Assembly: GCA_937934775.1 (NCBI GenBank)
Contig: CALGYL010000061.1
Span: 1 to 12,839, forward strand
Reading direction: 5' to 3'
DNA length: 12,839 nt
From: an uncultured Clostridia bacterium
GTDB lineage: Bacteria; Bacillota; Clostridia; Christensenellales; Aristaeellaceae
The notes beneath the pieces were generated by a model that had not been told where the DNA came from, made no database searches, and was given only the letters and a program-made list of their open reading frames with translations. Below are positions 1-7,651 of this stretch, piece by piece. Both the position numbers and the translations under genes were made by a program. Every line of letters begins with the position of its first letter. Position 1 is the first letter of the stretch.

Positions 1-1558
1 CCTCCACCGATTCCGGCTCCAGCTGCGCGGCGGAGATGCTCTCCATGGCGATCTTCCGGCCGGAGATGGTGGAGGGCAACTGCCAGGAGGCGACGGCGGT
101 CTTGCGCATATCATGGCGGACGGAGCCCAGCTCAATGGACCGGAACTTCTCGTTCAGGCAGTCGAACTCCACACGGTTGACCTCGGTCAGGACGTCGATC
201 TGAATTCCCGGATGCTTCACGCGGACCCGGTCATAGAGGAACACATCCTCGAGGCTCCGGTACTGGGCGTATTCCTCCGTATCGCCCAAGGAGAGGAACT
301 CCACTTTCAGGGACACCTTGGGCAGATCGGCGTCGTTCGCCAGCGCGGCCAGCGCTTCCCGGATCATGCGCACGCGGACCATGGTTTTTGTGACGGTTTT
401 GGTCTCCTTGCACTCGTTGGAGCAGGTGAGCGCCTGCACGTGGGGCGAGGGGTACAAGGAAGCGCGCGGGCTGTCGATCCAAGTCTGATCTGCGCCGATC
501 ATGTACACCGTGCCGTCCACATTGTAGCCGCCCGGCGCCAGCAGCAGGTCTTTCCCACTCTTGTCCTTTCCAACCGGCACGATCCGGGTGACCACATCCG
601 ATGCGTCCACTTCGCAGGAGATGCCCAGCAGGTTCTTGGCGTATTCGATCCGAACGCCGCGGTTCAGCCCCGCATCCCGAAGCAGGAAGAAGTCGTAGTT
701 GTCGCGCACCAACTCTGCACCCCACAGCGTCGAAACACCTGTTTCGGGGTCCAGTAGCACGCTGACGGGATTGACCCGCGTCCAGCCGTCGATCACCCGC
801 TCGTCGCCGACGTCGGTAAAGCCGGAAAAGGACGTCGGTACCAAGCAGTTCCCCAAGATGCCATCCACCGCATCAACGCAGGAAGTCTGACCGGCAGGGT
901 ACGAGGTGAGGTTGTTCAGCAGGTCGTAGAAGATGTGCCGTGCGTAGGCGGTCACGCCGTCGTCCCGCAGTTCCACCCTGTAGATGCGGAATAGCTGGTC
1001 GGCCACGATCCAGGCAGGCGCGATCGTCTCAATGGCAGCGGGATCATTTGGCCAGTCCTCAGTTAGCGTGTATTGGATGGCCGACTTCGCGATCCACCCG
1101 TAGTAGGTGAAGTCCTTCCACCGCCACTGCCCCTTGTATCGGTACTTCTTGCGCCCAGTAAAGACCGCCTTATACCGATCCTCACCCTTGAAGATGATGG
1201 GCAGATTCATGCCCACCGACAAGTTCTTCTTTCGAATCTTGTTGCCAGTGGCGTGATAGTAGAGGTTCCGCTGGGCCTTCGTGGTGCCGGTCATTATGGT
1301 CCACACCTCATGCGCGGTGACCAGAATGCCCTCCGGCGTAATGGGCGGCACAGTGCGAACAGGGACGTCGCACTTCAGGATGTAGTCGTTCTGGATAAAC
1401 TTCCAACGCCCATTATCGTCGATGGGGTGCTCCAACTGGATCTCCGAAAGATCGTTCCGCGCCTCGGTGTGCACGCAAGATGTGGGTGTGAGCGACCCAC
1501 ACAGGCCCATGGTGTCGAAGTCCTCGTGGCCGGGGGGATAAATGTACACCTCGCCCAT
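1..1558 (-). CDS. Tail endopeptidase / tail-tip minor structural protein (partial)
   Basis: The frame is open for 519 codons from an ATG at 1558 to the left edge of the window, so the C-terminus is missing. GAGGG lies 9 nt upstream of the ATG. The protein resembles the N-terminal part of siphophage tail-associated lysin/'prophage endopeptidase tail' proteins (Tal/gp18 type), which form the tail tip below the distal tail protein. Features that fit are an opening MGEVYIYPPG, a W/Y-rich stretch near residues 135-165, an RDAGLNRGVRIEYAKNLLG-like segment near 290-310 followed by VVTRIVPVGKDKSG, and a late YDRVRVKHPG motif near 440-450. These resemble the repeated beta-domain of that family. Its place after tape measure and distal tail protein is the usual one. 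The peptidase or receptor-binding part would lie beyond the window, so enzymatic activity cannot be judged. It is separated from the distal tail gene by a 262-bp inserted segment. Confidence 0.82.
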   Translation of the reverse strand, partial: MGEVYIYPPGHEDFDTMGLCGSLTPTSCVHTEARNDLSEIQLEHPIDDNGRWKFIQNDYILKCDVPVRTVPPITPEGILVTAHEVWTIMTGTTKAQRNLYYHATGNKIRKKNLSVGMNLPIIFKGEDRYKAVFTGRKKYRYKGQWRWKDFTYYGWIAKSAIQYTLTEDWPNDPAAIETIAPAWIVADQLFRIYRVELRDDGVTAYARHIFYDLLNNLTSYPAGQTSCVDAVDGILGNCLVPTSFSGFTDVGDERVIDGWTRVNPVSVLLDPETGVSTLWGAELVRDNYDFFLLRDAGLNRGVRIEYAKNLLGISCEVDASDVVTRIVPVGKDKSGKDLLLAPGGYNVDGTVYMIGADQTWIDSPRASLYPSPHVQALTCSNECKETKTVTKTMVRVRMIREALAALANDADLPKVSLKVEFLSLGDTEEYAQYRSLEDVFLYDRVRVKHPGIQIDVLTEVNRVEFDCLNEKFRSIELGSVRHDMRKTAVASWQLPSTISGRKIAMESISAAQLEPESVE

Positions 1559-1605
1559 GCATAATTTCCCTCTTTCAGGGCTAAATAGGAACGATCAACC
1601 ATTGT

Positions 1606-1613
1606 AAGGAGGT
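1606..1613 (+). promoter_or_regulatory. Strong Shine-Dalgarno of the plus-strand mini-ORF
   Basis: AAGGAGGT, a near-perfect anti-16S complement, stands 6 nt before an ATG at 1620 on the plus strand. It points against the surrounding minus-strand operon. It is the main evidence that the short amber-interrupted ORF after it is, or recently was, a real gene. Confidence 0.7.
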
Positions 1614-1619
1614 CAGAAC

Positions 1620-1751
1620 ATGGAACCGCCGGTTAAGTGGCTGGTGACCAGTCTTTCCCCGCAGGATTTGCAGAAGCTTTAGCAATTGAAGCCGCAAATT
1701 CATGCTGATGGTGGCAAGGGCATCGTGCTTATTGCCTATCAACACAAGTAA
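1620..1751 (+). pseudogene. 43-codon mini-ORF interrupted by an in-frame TAG
   Basis: Starting at an ATG with an excellent Shine-Dalgarno, 20 codons (MEPPVKWLV...DLQKL) lead to a TAG at 1680-1682. The same frame then stays open for 22 more codons (QLKPQIH...GIVLIAYQHK) to a TAA at 1749-1751. Both halves read as one small globular or amphipathic protein: the LQKL-x-QLKPQI stretch continues as a helix, followed by a Gly-rich turn and a hydrophobic beta-like end. A CAG-to-TAG transition would explain the break, giving LQKLQQLKPQ. I do not recognise the family. The gene runs opposite to its neighbours and sits between the distal tail and tail-tip genes, which fits a moron. It could be a nonsense-mutated gene, a truncated 20-residue peptide, or a readthrough gene. 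A minus-strand frame also exists here but has no good ribosome binding site. Confidence 0.5.
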
Positions 1752-1764
1752 TGGTGGATCGTAA

Positions 1765-1794
1765 AAGCCTCTTGGCCTATTGGTCAAGAGGCTT
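1765..1794 (-). terminator. Rho-independent terminator after the distal tail gene
   Basis: A 13-bp stem (AAGCCTCTTGGCC with GGTCAAGAGGCTT, one G-T wobble) closes a 4-nt loop. Read on the minus strand the stem runs directly into TTTT, the expected U-tract, 27 nt after the distal tail stop codon. On the plus strand the hairpin follows the mini-ORF stop by 13 nt but lacks a T-run, so termination in that direction would be weaker. A strong terminator at this point would separate the tail-tip gene from the rest of the late operon unless transcription is antiterminated. Confidence 0.75.
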
Positions 1795-1820
1795 ATGAAT
1801 ATGCCTACACTTCGCCCAAA

Positions 1821-2519
1821 TCAGAACGTCCTCCAGTTGGGGGTGATAGTGAGGTGAGTGACATTCCCGGTCCAGGAGATCGCGGTGGTCCCCACGGGTA
1901 GCGTTGGCCACTCATCCCCGGTCAGCGACCCAGTGCGGAGGATACCGTCGTGATAAGCCAGCCGCTGCGGCACGTCGATGGTGATCGAGGACGCGAGCCC
2001 AGCAATCCCCAGCGTCACATCGCCGATCGTCAGGTCGATGTCGCCTGTCCCCTCCACCGTGATGATGGGCTCCGCGAACACTGTGCCCTGGTTCACAACT
2101 TGGCCAGGGGCGGTCAGCACTACATCCGGGCAATTCAAAAGGTAGAAAAACGGCTGGCAGCGGAAGTTGACGGCGAACTTCCGGTGCAGTCGCCCGCGCA
2201 CCACCGTCTCGAAGTCGATCTGGTTATTGACGCGGGCATAGTAGAACCCGGTGGGGCGGTTCCCGAACATCACGAGGCCGGGGCCGTGCAGCCAGGCGGA
2301 GAACACGGGGATGGACGTCGGATTTGGCGAGATACACTCGCAGGTGGCGATGAACTCGTCATACACACAATCGCCTTCCGGAATCGTCAGTGTGCCGCTC
2401 CTCCCCGGTACCGCCTGCGTGGTCACCCGCTCCTTTGGCCGGGAGATGGCCGGGTGGGTCAGCACGTGAATCCCGTAATCAGTGCATTTCACGCCGTTCC
2501 AGGCGAACCAGTCGGCCAT
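1821..2519 (-). CDS. Distal tail protein (Dit / siphovirus tail component)
   Basis: A 232-residue protein of the siphophage distal tail family (SPP1 gp19.1 / Sipho_tail type). It forms the hexameric hub joining the tail tube to the tip. The N-terminus (MADWFAWNGVKCTDYGIHV) is the typical 'W-N-G ... D-Y-G-I' opening. A belt-domain signature follows (ISRPKERVTTQAVPGRSGTL, then DCVYDEFIATCEC), then a Phe-rich RKFAVNFRCQPFFYLL segment and a C-terminal beta-rich galectin-like half ending in ITPNWRTF. Two adjacent ATG codons (2522 and 2519) compete. I chose 2519 because GAGG at 2528-2531 is then 8 nt away. The gene starts about 20 nt after the tape measure stop and ends with TGA, followed by a terminator hairpin. 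Its length is usual for the family. Confidence 0.88.
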   Translation of the reverse strand: MADWFAWNGVKCTDYGIHVLTHPAISRPKERVTTQAVPGRSGTLTIPEGDCVYDEFIATCECISPNPTSIPVFSAWLHGPGLVMFGNRPTGFYYARVNNQIDFETVVRGRLHRKFAVNFRCQPFFYLLNCPDVVLTAPGQVVNQGTVFAEPIITVEGTGDIDLTIGDVTLGIAGLASSITIDVPQRLAYHDGILRTGSLTGDEWPTLPVGTTAISWTGNVTHLTITPNWRTF

Positions 2520-2539
2520 CATAATCACCTCGCTTTGCG

Positions 2540-5500
2540 TTATCGGACGCCCATCCCCGCGTACTGGGTTTTGTTGAACTGCGCCAGTTCGATGGCGAGG
2601 CTGCGCACGTCCTTTTCATCCCGGGCGTAGAGTTTGTCCACCTGGACAGTCACGCTCTGGTCTTGATGGTAGGTGCGGCGGTTATCGTAGCTGCTGCTGC
2701 CTCCAACACCCGCCTGCGCCGCGCCGGTCAGGTATCTGGCGGCGTTCTGGATGATCTTCGCCTGGGCTTTGCTCTCGAGGATTGTGCCCTCGCCGATGCC
2801 CCGGACCATCATCCGTCCGACCTCGTCCCGAAAGACACGGGAAGGGGACTGGATCTTTAGCTTCGCCTTCGCGGCACGCACCGCGGCTTCCGCTACGAGC
2901 TTCATGGCGTTCACAACCAGATTGCGGCCGCTCAGGATGCCGAGGGCTAGGCCGGTCATGGCGGAGAGACCTATAGGCTTTGTGGTGCTGGAAGAAAGCT
3001 CTGTTTTCAATGCCGAAATAGCCTTTGCCGCCGTTACCCCGGCCGCGGAGCCGAACCCATAGGCCATCATGCCGAAGGCGACGCCGGCCGCCAGGTCGAC
3101 GCCGATCGGCCGTGTCATGGCGGAGGGCGAGTGCGTCTGCGCGGCAGTGCGCAGAGCGGTTTCAATGGAAGAAGCGACCGTGGTGGCGTCGCCGGTCCAG
3201 CCGTAGGTGGTGAGGCCGCTTGCGATGCCGGCGGAGATATCGTTTCCGACGCCCAGGTACTCGTCTGCCGTCCGTACGACGGTGAGGAGCGCGTTCAGCT
3301 GCTCTTGCACTTTTGCCGCCGATACTGCGTCCAATGTGCCGCTGCTAAGGGCGGCCATTGCCTGGGTGATGTAGGTGGCGATGTTCTGCAGTTCGCCGGG
3401 GTTGAGGCTATACAGTTGCTCCAGCACTACCGACTTGCCCTGCTGTGCGCTCAACGTATCGCCCGCCGCGGCAAGGTCCTGTACGCCCTGCATGAGGCTT
3501 GTAATGGAGGTGACTTTGTCGGAAGTGCTGGACTTCAGCCAATCGGGCAGGAAGTTCTGGGGAACGGAGTTCAGGCCCGCCTCGGCGTTCTGAACGCCTT
3601 CGGGGGAGCCGATCTTCGGCAGCACCTGCACGTGCAGCACGCCGTTTTCGTCAGTACCCAGCACCAGGTCGGTGGTCTTGATCTGCGCCACCGCTTCCGG
3701 CGTGACCGGGATCGGGACGCCGTGCTCATCATAGAGCGCCAGAAGGCCTGCGTTGAACTTGTCCTTAAACGCCTGTTCTGCGCCCTCCACCATGCCGACC
3801 TTCATGACCTGGCCGTCTAGGGATACTGGATTCGCCGCGCGGAAATCTGACGCGGCCTGGGCGTCGATGGGCGTCAATTGCACGGTGCCGGTGATCGTCG
3901 CGGACAGCGTCGTGGTCAGCGACGACGTGTCGGTTTTGAACTGTTCCCAAGCGGCGGACGCGCTCTCAAGGTCCAGCTCCACCAGCACGCGTTTGACCTC
4001 GTCCGGCAGCGCTTCATTGAACATGGCGGAGAGGCCTTCGAAGGATCCGGCGTTGGCCTTGAGGAAGTCGGCGATGGAGGTGTAACCCCCCAACACATCC
4101 GTGATGTTGAGGTCGGGGAACAACTTCTTCGTCTCTTCCGGCGTAAAGCCACCGGAAGGTCCGGCCCCGCCTGCTTGCACCGCGTCCTGGATCTGCGTCA
4201 AGATGGCCAGGTAGGAGGCCAGTTCGCCCTCATCCATGCCCTTGGTCAGTTCATCCAACTGCGTCAGGATGCCGGAGGTGTTGCCGCCTTGGGCGGACGC
4301 GATCTGGAACTCGGACAGCAGGCCCACTAGCTTCTGCAGCTTCTCGTCCGCGCCCCCGAGTTCCGTACTCTCAAGCATTGGGCCAATCAGCTGAGATAGC
4401 GCTTCTGCGTACTTCCGGGCGCCTTCGATCTCTGCCTGGTTGTGCTGCTCGTTCAGGGCATCGAGCGCTTTCTGCTTCTCCGCGCCGTCCTGCATGGCCG
4501 CGATGACCTTGTACTCGGAGGCGTAGGTCTCCTCCAGCGCGGCGTTGTAATCGGCGCTGCCCTGGGCGGCTGCTTTCATGGCGTCGGCGTACAGGTCGAT
4601 GGAAGTGGAACCGCCCTCCGCCTCAAGCCGCGCCTTTTCGGCTTCCACGCCCTGAAGGATCTTCTCGTAACCGCCGGAATCTCCCAGCGCGTACTCCAGC
4701 TTGATCTGTACTCGCTGAGTGACGATCTCCTGAAGCCGTCTCTGGTCCTTTTCGGACAATTCCCCGTTCCTGCGCTTTTTCAGCAGTGCCTGGACTTCCT
4801 TGTCGTAAGCGTCGAGCTGCTTCAGAACCTCATCCGAGCGCGAATCCTTCACGCCCAGCCCGGAGAGAATCTTCTGGCGCTCCTCCACCGCTTGTCGAAG
4901 TTGGTCGCTGTCTGCCTTGAACTCATCTACATAGGACTTGACGATCTCGGAGGTTTCCTGCTTGCCATCGGTCCAGGTAACGTTGAGCCGGGTCAGCCAA
5001 TCCTTCGATTCTTCAATGCCGCCGAAGCTGTCCGGCGAAATGCCGAACCGCGTGAACGCGTCATTTCCGGTATCGAATACGGTGGAAGCTTGCTGCTCCG
5101 ACCATGCTTTGGCGGTCTCGGCCATGCCCTGGAGCGCTTCACGGGCTTCCCTGGCGCCGGAGGCATAATCGATCCAACGGTACGTGCCGTACAGCGCCGC
5201 CGCGGCGACTGCCGCGATGCCGACTGGCCCGAGCAGGCTCCCGCAAGCGGCCAGCACGCCCTTCATCCCCCCGCCCGCTTCGACCGCGGTGGTGATCAGC
5301 TTTCCAAACCCGGTGGAGAACGTTCCGACAGCGATGTTGAGTTTCCCCAGCACAAGAATTCCCGGCCCGATCCCGGCGACCCACGCGGCTGCGGTGATCA
5401 GCGCCTGCCGCTGGCCCTCGTCCAGTTCCATGAAGCTGTCTAGGAGGTCATCCGCGCCGGAGATCATCTTCCCGATCGTGGGGGAAAGGTCGTCGCCGAT

Positions 5501-7162
5501 CGTTTGCCCGAACAGCTTGACCTTGTTGCCAAGGATGGTGATCCGGCTCTGGGTCGTGGCGTACCGGGTGGACGCTTCCTTCGTCAGCGCAGTATTGCGC
5601 TTCCACTCGTCGTTCGCCATGCCGAGCGCTCTGCCAAACAGCTCGTTGGCGTTGGTCGCGCGCAGCAGCGTATCCCGGAGCCGCACCTCGGTGATGCCCA
5701 TATCCTGCAGCGTCGCGATGGCGCTGATCCCGGACTCGTCCATCTTTGAAAGGCCCACCACAAACGCCTGGATGGCGAAGGCCGCGTCGGTCTTCCAAGC
5801 CTGCTGGAATTCGGAAGCCGTCATGCCGGAGACCTTTGCGAAATCAGCAAGGCCGTTCTTACCGGTCTCCGCAGCGAGCTGCATCTCCACCATGATCTTA
5901 CTGAATGCGGTACCGCCCGCTTCAGCCTCAATGCCCACCGATGCCAGCGCGGCGGAGAAGCCCAGGATCTGCGACTCGCTCAGCCCGACCTGCGTGCCCG
6001 CGGATGCGAGCCGGGTCGCCATGTTGACGATGTCCCGCTCGGTGGTGGCCATGTTGTTGCCGAGTTCGACGATGACCGAGCCCAGGCGCCCGAAGCTGTC
6101 TTGGGCCATACCGGTCACGTTCGCGAATTGCGCCAGCGCCGTCGCGGCTTCTTCGGACGCCAGGTTTGTCGCGTTGCCCAGGTCGATCATGGCGCGGGTG
6201 AACGGCGTCAGCGCAGCGTTTTTGATGCCCAACTGGCCCGCGTTCGCCATGACGGCGGCGATGGCAGAGGTATCCGCCGTCACCTGGGTGGACATGATCT
6301 TCACATCGGAGGCGAGCCGCTTGTACTCGCCCTCGGTGGCATCAACGGTTTTCCGCACACCGGCGAACGCTTCCTCGAAATCGATGGAAGCCTTGGCGGC
6401 GGCGACGCCCAGCCCGGCGAGCGGGACGGAGACGAAGGTGGTCAGCTTCTGCCCGGCGCGCTCCAGCGCCTGGCCGGCGGCGGTTGCCTTTTTCCCGAAG
6501 GATTCCATGGCGGCGCCCGTAGCGAGCCACTTGGATCGCGCTTTTTCGAGTTTATTAGTGCAGCTCTGGATTTCCGCAGCGGTTTCTTTAACAACGACCT
6601 TGGCGCTATTGAGGTTGGTTTCAGCCTTGGATACTGCGTCGGCGGCGTTCTGCACGGACTTACGGTTGGCGCCCAGCTGGCCTTCCAGCTTCTTGATCTC
6701 CGCGCCGGTCGCCTTGTACTGTTCCTCCAGCTCCAGCAGTTCCAACCCCAGCCGGTTGGATTCTTCGCTGTTATCGCCGGTCGCCTTTACACTGGCCGCA
6801 TAGGCTGCGCGGGTCTGGTCGATTCGACCCTTGAGATCGGCGAAATTCGACCGGGCCCCGTCCAAAGAGGTCTTCAACTCGTTATTCTTCCGAACGGCGT
6901 CGGTGAGCTTCACGTTGGCAGCGTCCAGCGCGCGCCGGTACTGCTCCACGGCCTTTTCCTGCAGCTGAAGCTTGTCCCGGAGCATGGATAGGTTCGCGCC
7001 CAGCCCAGCGGCGGACTTCTCAAACCCGGACACACCGGCGCCCGCCGCCTTGAACCGGCTCTCCGCCTCTTGGATCTGCTTCCCGATGCTATTGAGGTTC
7101 CGGGAGAAGTTTTCGGAATCCAGGGACAGCGACACGACGAGGTCGCGTAGGGTTTCGGCCAA
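2540..7162 (-). CDS. Tail tape measure protein (TP901 core type)
   Basis: A 1540-residue tape measure protein, which sets tail length and is held inside the tail tube until DNA ejection. I start it at TTG 7162 (MAETLRDLVVSLSLDSENF, the usual opening), with AAAGGA 11 nt upstream. The frame is open further upstream, but that part is only antisense to a plus-strand gene. Residues about 20-215 are a long heptad-like coiled coil. Residues about 260-540 contain the conserved core (FEEAFAGVRKTVDATEGEY, then MANAGQLGIKN and GTAFSKIM). Ala/Gly-rich hydrophobic segments follow (around 580-680), then charged coiled regions. The C-terminus has the family's IQSPSRVFRDEVGRMMVRGIGEG motif. No frameshift or stop is seen. 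From the general rule of roughly 0.15 nm per residue, I infer a tail of about 230 nm. It lies between chaperone and distal tail genes, as expected. Confidence 0.95.
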   Translation of the reverse strand: MAETLRDLVVSLSLDSENFSRNLNSIGKQIQEAESRFKAAGAGVSGFEKSAAGLGANLSMLRDKLQLQEKAVEQYRRALDAANVKLTDAVRKNNELKTSLDGARSNFADLKGRIDQTRAAYAASVKATGDNSEESNRLGLELLELEEQYKATGAEIKKLEGQLGANRKSVQNAADAVSKAETNLNSAKVVVKETAAEIQSCTNKLEKARSKWLATGAAMESFGKKATAAGQALERAGQKLTTFVSVPLAGLGVAAAKASIDFEEAFAGVRKTVDATEGEYKRLASDVKIMSTQVTADTSAIAAVMANAGQLGIKNAALTPFTRAMIDLGNATNLASEEAATALAQFANVTGMAQDSFGRLGSVIVELGNNMATTERDIVNMATRLASAGTQVGLSESQILGFSAALASVGIEAEAGGTAFSKIMVEMQLAAETGKNGLADFAKVSGMTASEFQQAWKTDAAFAIQAFVVGLSKMDESGISAIATLQDMGITEVRLRDTLLRATNANELFGRALGMANDEWKRNTALTKEASTRYATTQSRITILGNKVKLFGQTIGDDLSPTIGKMISGADDLLDSFMELDEGQRQALITAAAWVAGIGPGILVLGKLNIAVGTFSTGFGKLITTAVEAGGGMKGVLAACGSLLGPVGIAAVAAAALYGTYRWIDYASGAREAREALQGMAETAKAWSEQQASTVFDTGNDAFTRFGISPDSFGGIEESKDWLTRLNVTWTDGKQETSEIVKSYVDEFKADSDQLRQAVEERQKILSGLGVKDSRSDEVLKQLDAYDKEVQALLKKRRNGELSEKDQRRLQEIVTQRVQIKLEYALGDSGGYEKILQGVEAEKARLEAEGGSTSIDLYADAMKAAAQGSADYNAALEETYASEYKVIAAMQDGAEKQKALDALNEQHNQAEIEGARKYAEALSQLIGPMLESTELGGADEKLQKLVGLLSEFQIASAQGGNTSGILTQLDELTKGMDEGELASYLAILTQIQDAVQAGGAGPSGGFTPEETKKLFPDLNITDVLGGYTSIADFLKANAGSFEGLSAMFNEALPDEVKRVLVELDLESASAAWEQFKTDTSSLTTTLSATITGTVQLTPIDAQAASDFRAANPVSLDGQVMKVGMVEGAEQAFKDKFNAGLLALYDEHGVPIPVTPEAVAQIKTTDLVLGTDENGVLHVQVLPKIGSPEGVQNAEAGLNSVPQNFLPDWLKSSTSDKVTSITSLMQGVQDLAAAGDTLSAQQGKSVVLEQLYSLNPGELQNIATYITQAMAALSSGTLDAVSAAKVQEQLNALLTVVRTADEYLGVGNDISAGIASGLTTYGWTGDATTVASSIETALRTAAQTHSPSAMTRPIGVDLAAGVAFGMMAYGFGSAAGVTAAKAISALKTELSSSTTKPIGLSAMTGLALGILSGRNLVVNAMKLVAEAAVRAAKAKLKIQSPSRVFRDEVGRMMVRGIGEGTILESKAQAKIIQNAARYLTGAAQAGVGGSSSYDNRRTYHQDQSVTVQVDKLYARDEKDVRSLAIELAQFNKTQYAGMGVR

Positions 7163-7198
7163 GGGTGTCACTATCCTTTCTTCTTGGAAATGGAAACC

Positions 7199-7219
7199 GC
7201 CATGCTTTATGCGCATGGC
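7199..7219. repeat. Perfect 7-bp inverted repeat, possible operator
   Basis: GCCATGC and GCATGGC flank a 7-nt centre immediately upstream of a TTGACA hexamer at 7222. No T-run follows on either strand, so it is not a terminator. Its position next to the putative plus-strand promoter would suit a repressor site, but nothing else supports this. Confidence 0.3.
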
Positions 7220-7221
7220 GA

Positions 7222-7250
7222 TTGACATCTCAGTAATTTGACAGTAGCAT
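7222..7250 (+). promoter_or_regulatory. Putative sigma-70 type promoter for the CxxC protein
   Basis: TTGACA (7222-7227, perfect -35) is separated by 17 bp from TAGCAT (7245-7250, 4 of 6 matches to the -10). It lies 24 bp upstream of the plus-strand Shine-Dalgarno (7275-7280). A second TTGACA at 7238 has no good partner. This would give the plus-strand gene its own expression, independent of the late operon. Confidence 0.5.
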
Positions 7251-7290
7251 GGAAATGTGTTCAGCCTTGTTACCGAGGAGTTGAAGCTTG

Positions 7291-7494
7291 ATGATCGAAA
7301 AGATGATCCATTGTCCCGTGTTCGACAAAGAGATTGATAAAGGCGACTGTTTCGAATACGCAATGGCCGCCGAAGGATGGGGCCCCGGTTACATGAAAAT
7401 GATGATGGAAGAGACAAACCCAAACTTCCAGACCATCTGCCTTAGCTGCGAGCATCATCAAAAGATGAATTCTTCGGCCACACCTCGTCGATGA
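7291..7494 (+). CDS. Small four-cysteine (CxxC) protein, putative metal binding
   Basis: A 67-residue ORF on the strand opposite to the tail genes, with GAGGAG at 7275-7280, 10 nt before the ATG at 7291 (TTG at 7288 is an alternative start). It has four cysteines: HC at 7-8, C20, and an ICLSC pair at C50/C53 followed by EHH. This C-x11-C-x29-C-x2-C layout suggests a small zinc- or Fe-S-binding fold. The spacing and the ending 'ICLSCEHHQK' recall small uncharacterised clostridial proteins, but I cannot name a family. Its last ~50 bp overlap, antisense, the end of the chaperone second frame at 7442, so only residues up to about 52 are free of overlap. A promoter-like sequence precedes it and no terminator is visible after it. 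I read it as a moron inserted between chaperone and tape measure. Confidence 0.6.
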   Translation: MIEKMIHCPVFDKEIDKGDCFEYAMAAEGWGPGYMKMMMEETNPNFQTICLSCEHHQKMNSSATPRR

Positions 7495-7651
7495 ATCGGC
7501 GCTTCGGGACTTTAGCGCGCTCCTCGCGCTTTGCGTCCCAGGCTCGGACAGAGAGAAAGCCGGGCATGTCCATGCCGTCGATATCGGTCATGGTCCACCC
7601 GGCCTTCAGGAGTTCGTTGTAGGTCGCCAGGATGTAGTCGTGCAGCGTCAG
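7442..7651 (-). CDS. Tail assembly chaperone second frame (gpT-like / GT extension)
   Basis: This frame lies -1 relative to the upstream chaperone and reads LTLHDYILATYNELLKAG, then MDMPGFLSVRAWDAKREERAK, then RRFIDEVW, ending at a TAA at 7442-7444. This pattern (HDY...GW...IDGMDM.GFL.VRAW...FIDEVW) matches the small protein that follows the G-type chaperone in many Firmicute siphophages. That protein is often made as a frameshifted G-T fusion that binds the tape measure during tail assembly. The -1 frame is also open well upstream, so a fusion is possible. I see no canonical slippery heptamer; A-TTC-CCT near 7680 is the nearest. Alternatively, the CTG at 7649-7651 forms a CTGA overlap with the chaperone TGA, with AGGAG 11 nt upstream, so a separate protein with a rare CTG start is possible. 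The next in-frame ATG is at 7591. Confidence 0.65.
   Translation of the reverse strand: MTLHDYILATYNELLKAGWTMTDIDGMDMPGFLSVRAWDAKREERAKVPKRRFIDEVWPKNSSFDDARS

Noticed and set aside
1581..1787. Minus-strand 68-codon frame between the distal tail and tail-tip genes
   Set aside because: Its start lies inside the terminator stem and has no ribosome binding site; the plus-strand frame over the same bases has a near-perfect one.
4442..6803. Long plus-strand open frames (333 and 539 codons) across the tape measure gene
   Set aside because: They are antisense to a convincing tape measure coding sequence, have atypical Ser/Pro/Arg-rich composition and no ribosome binding site; they follow from high GC and codon bias on the opposite strand.
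7163..7423. N-terminal extension of the tape measure frame
   Set aside because: The extension has no ribosome binding site, is antisense to the plus-strand CxxC gene and lacks tape measure character; the family opening (M)AETLRDLVVSL begins at 7162.
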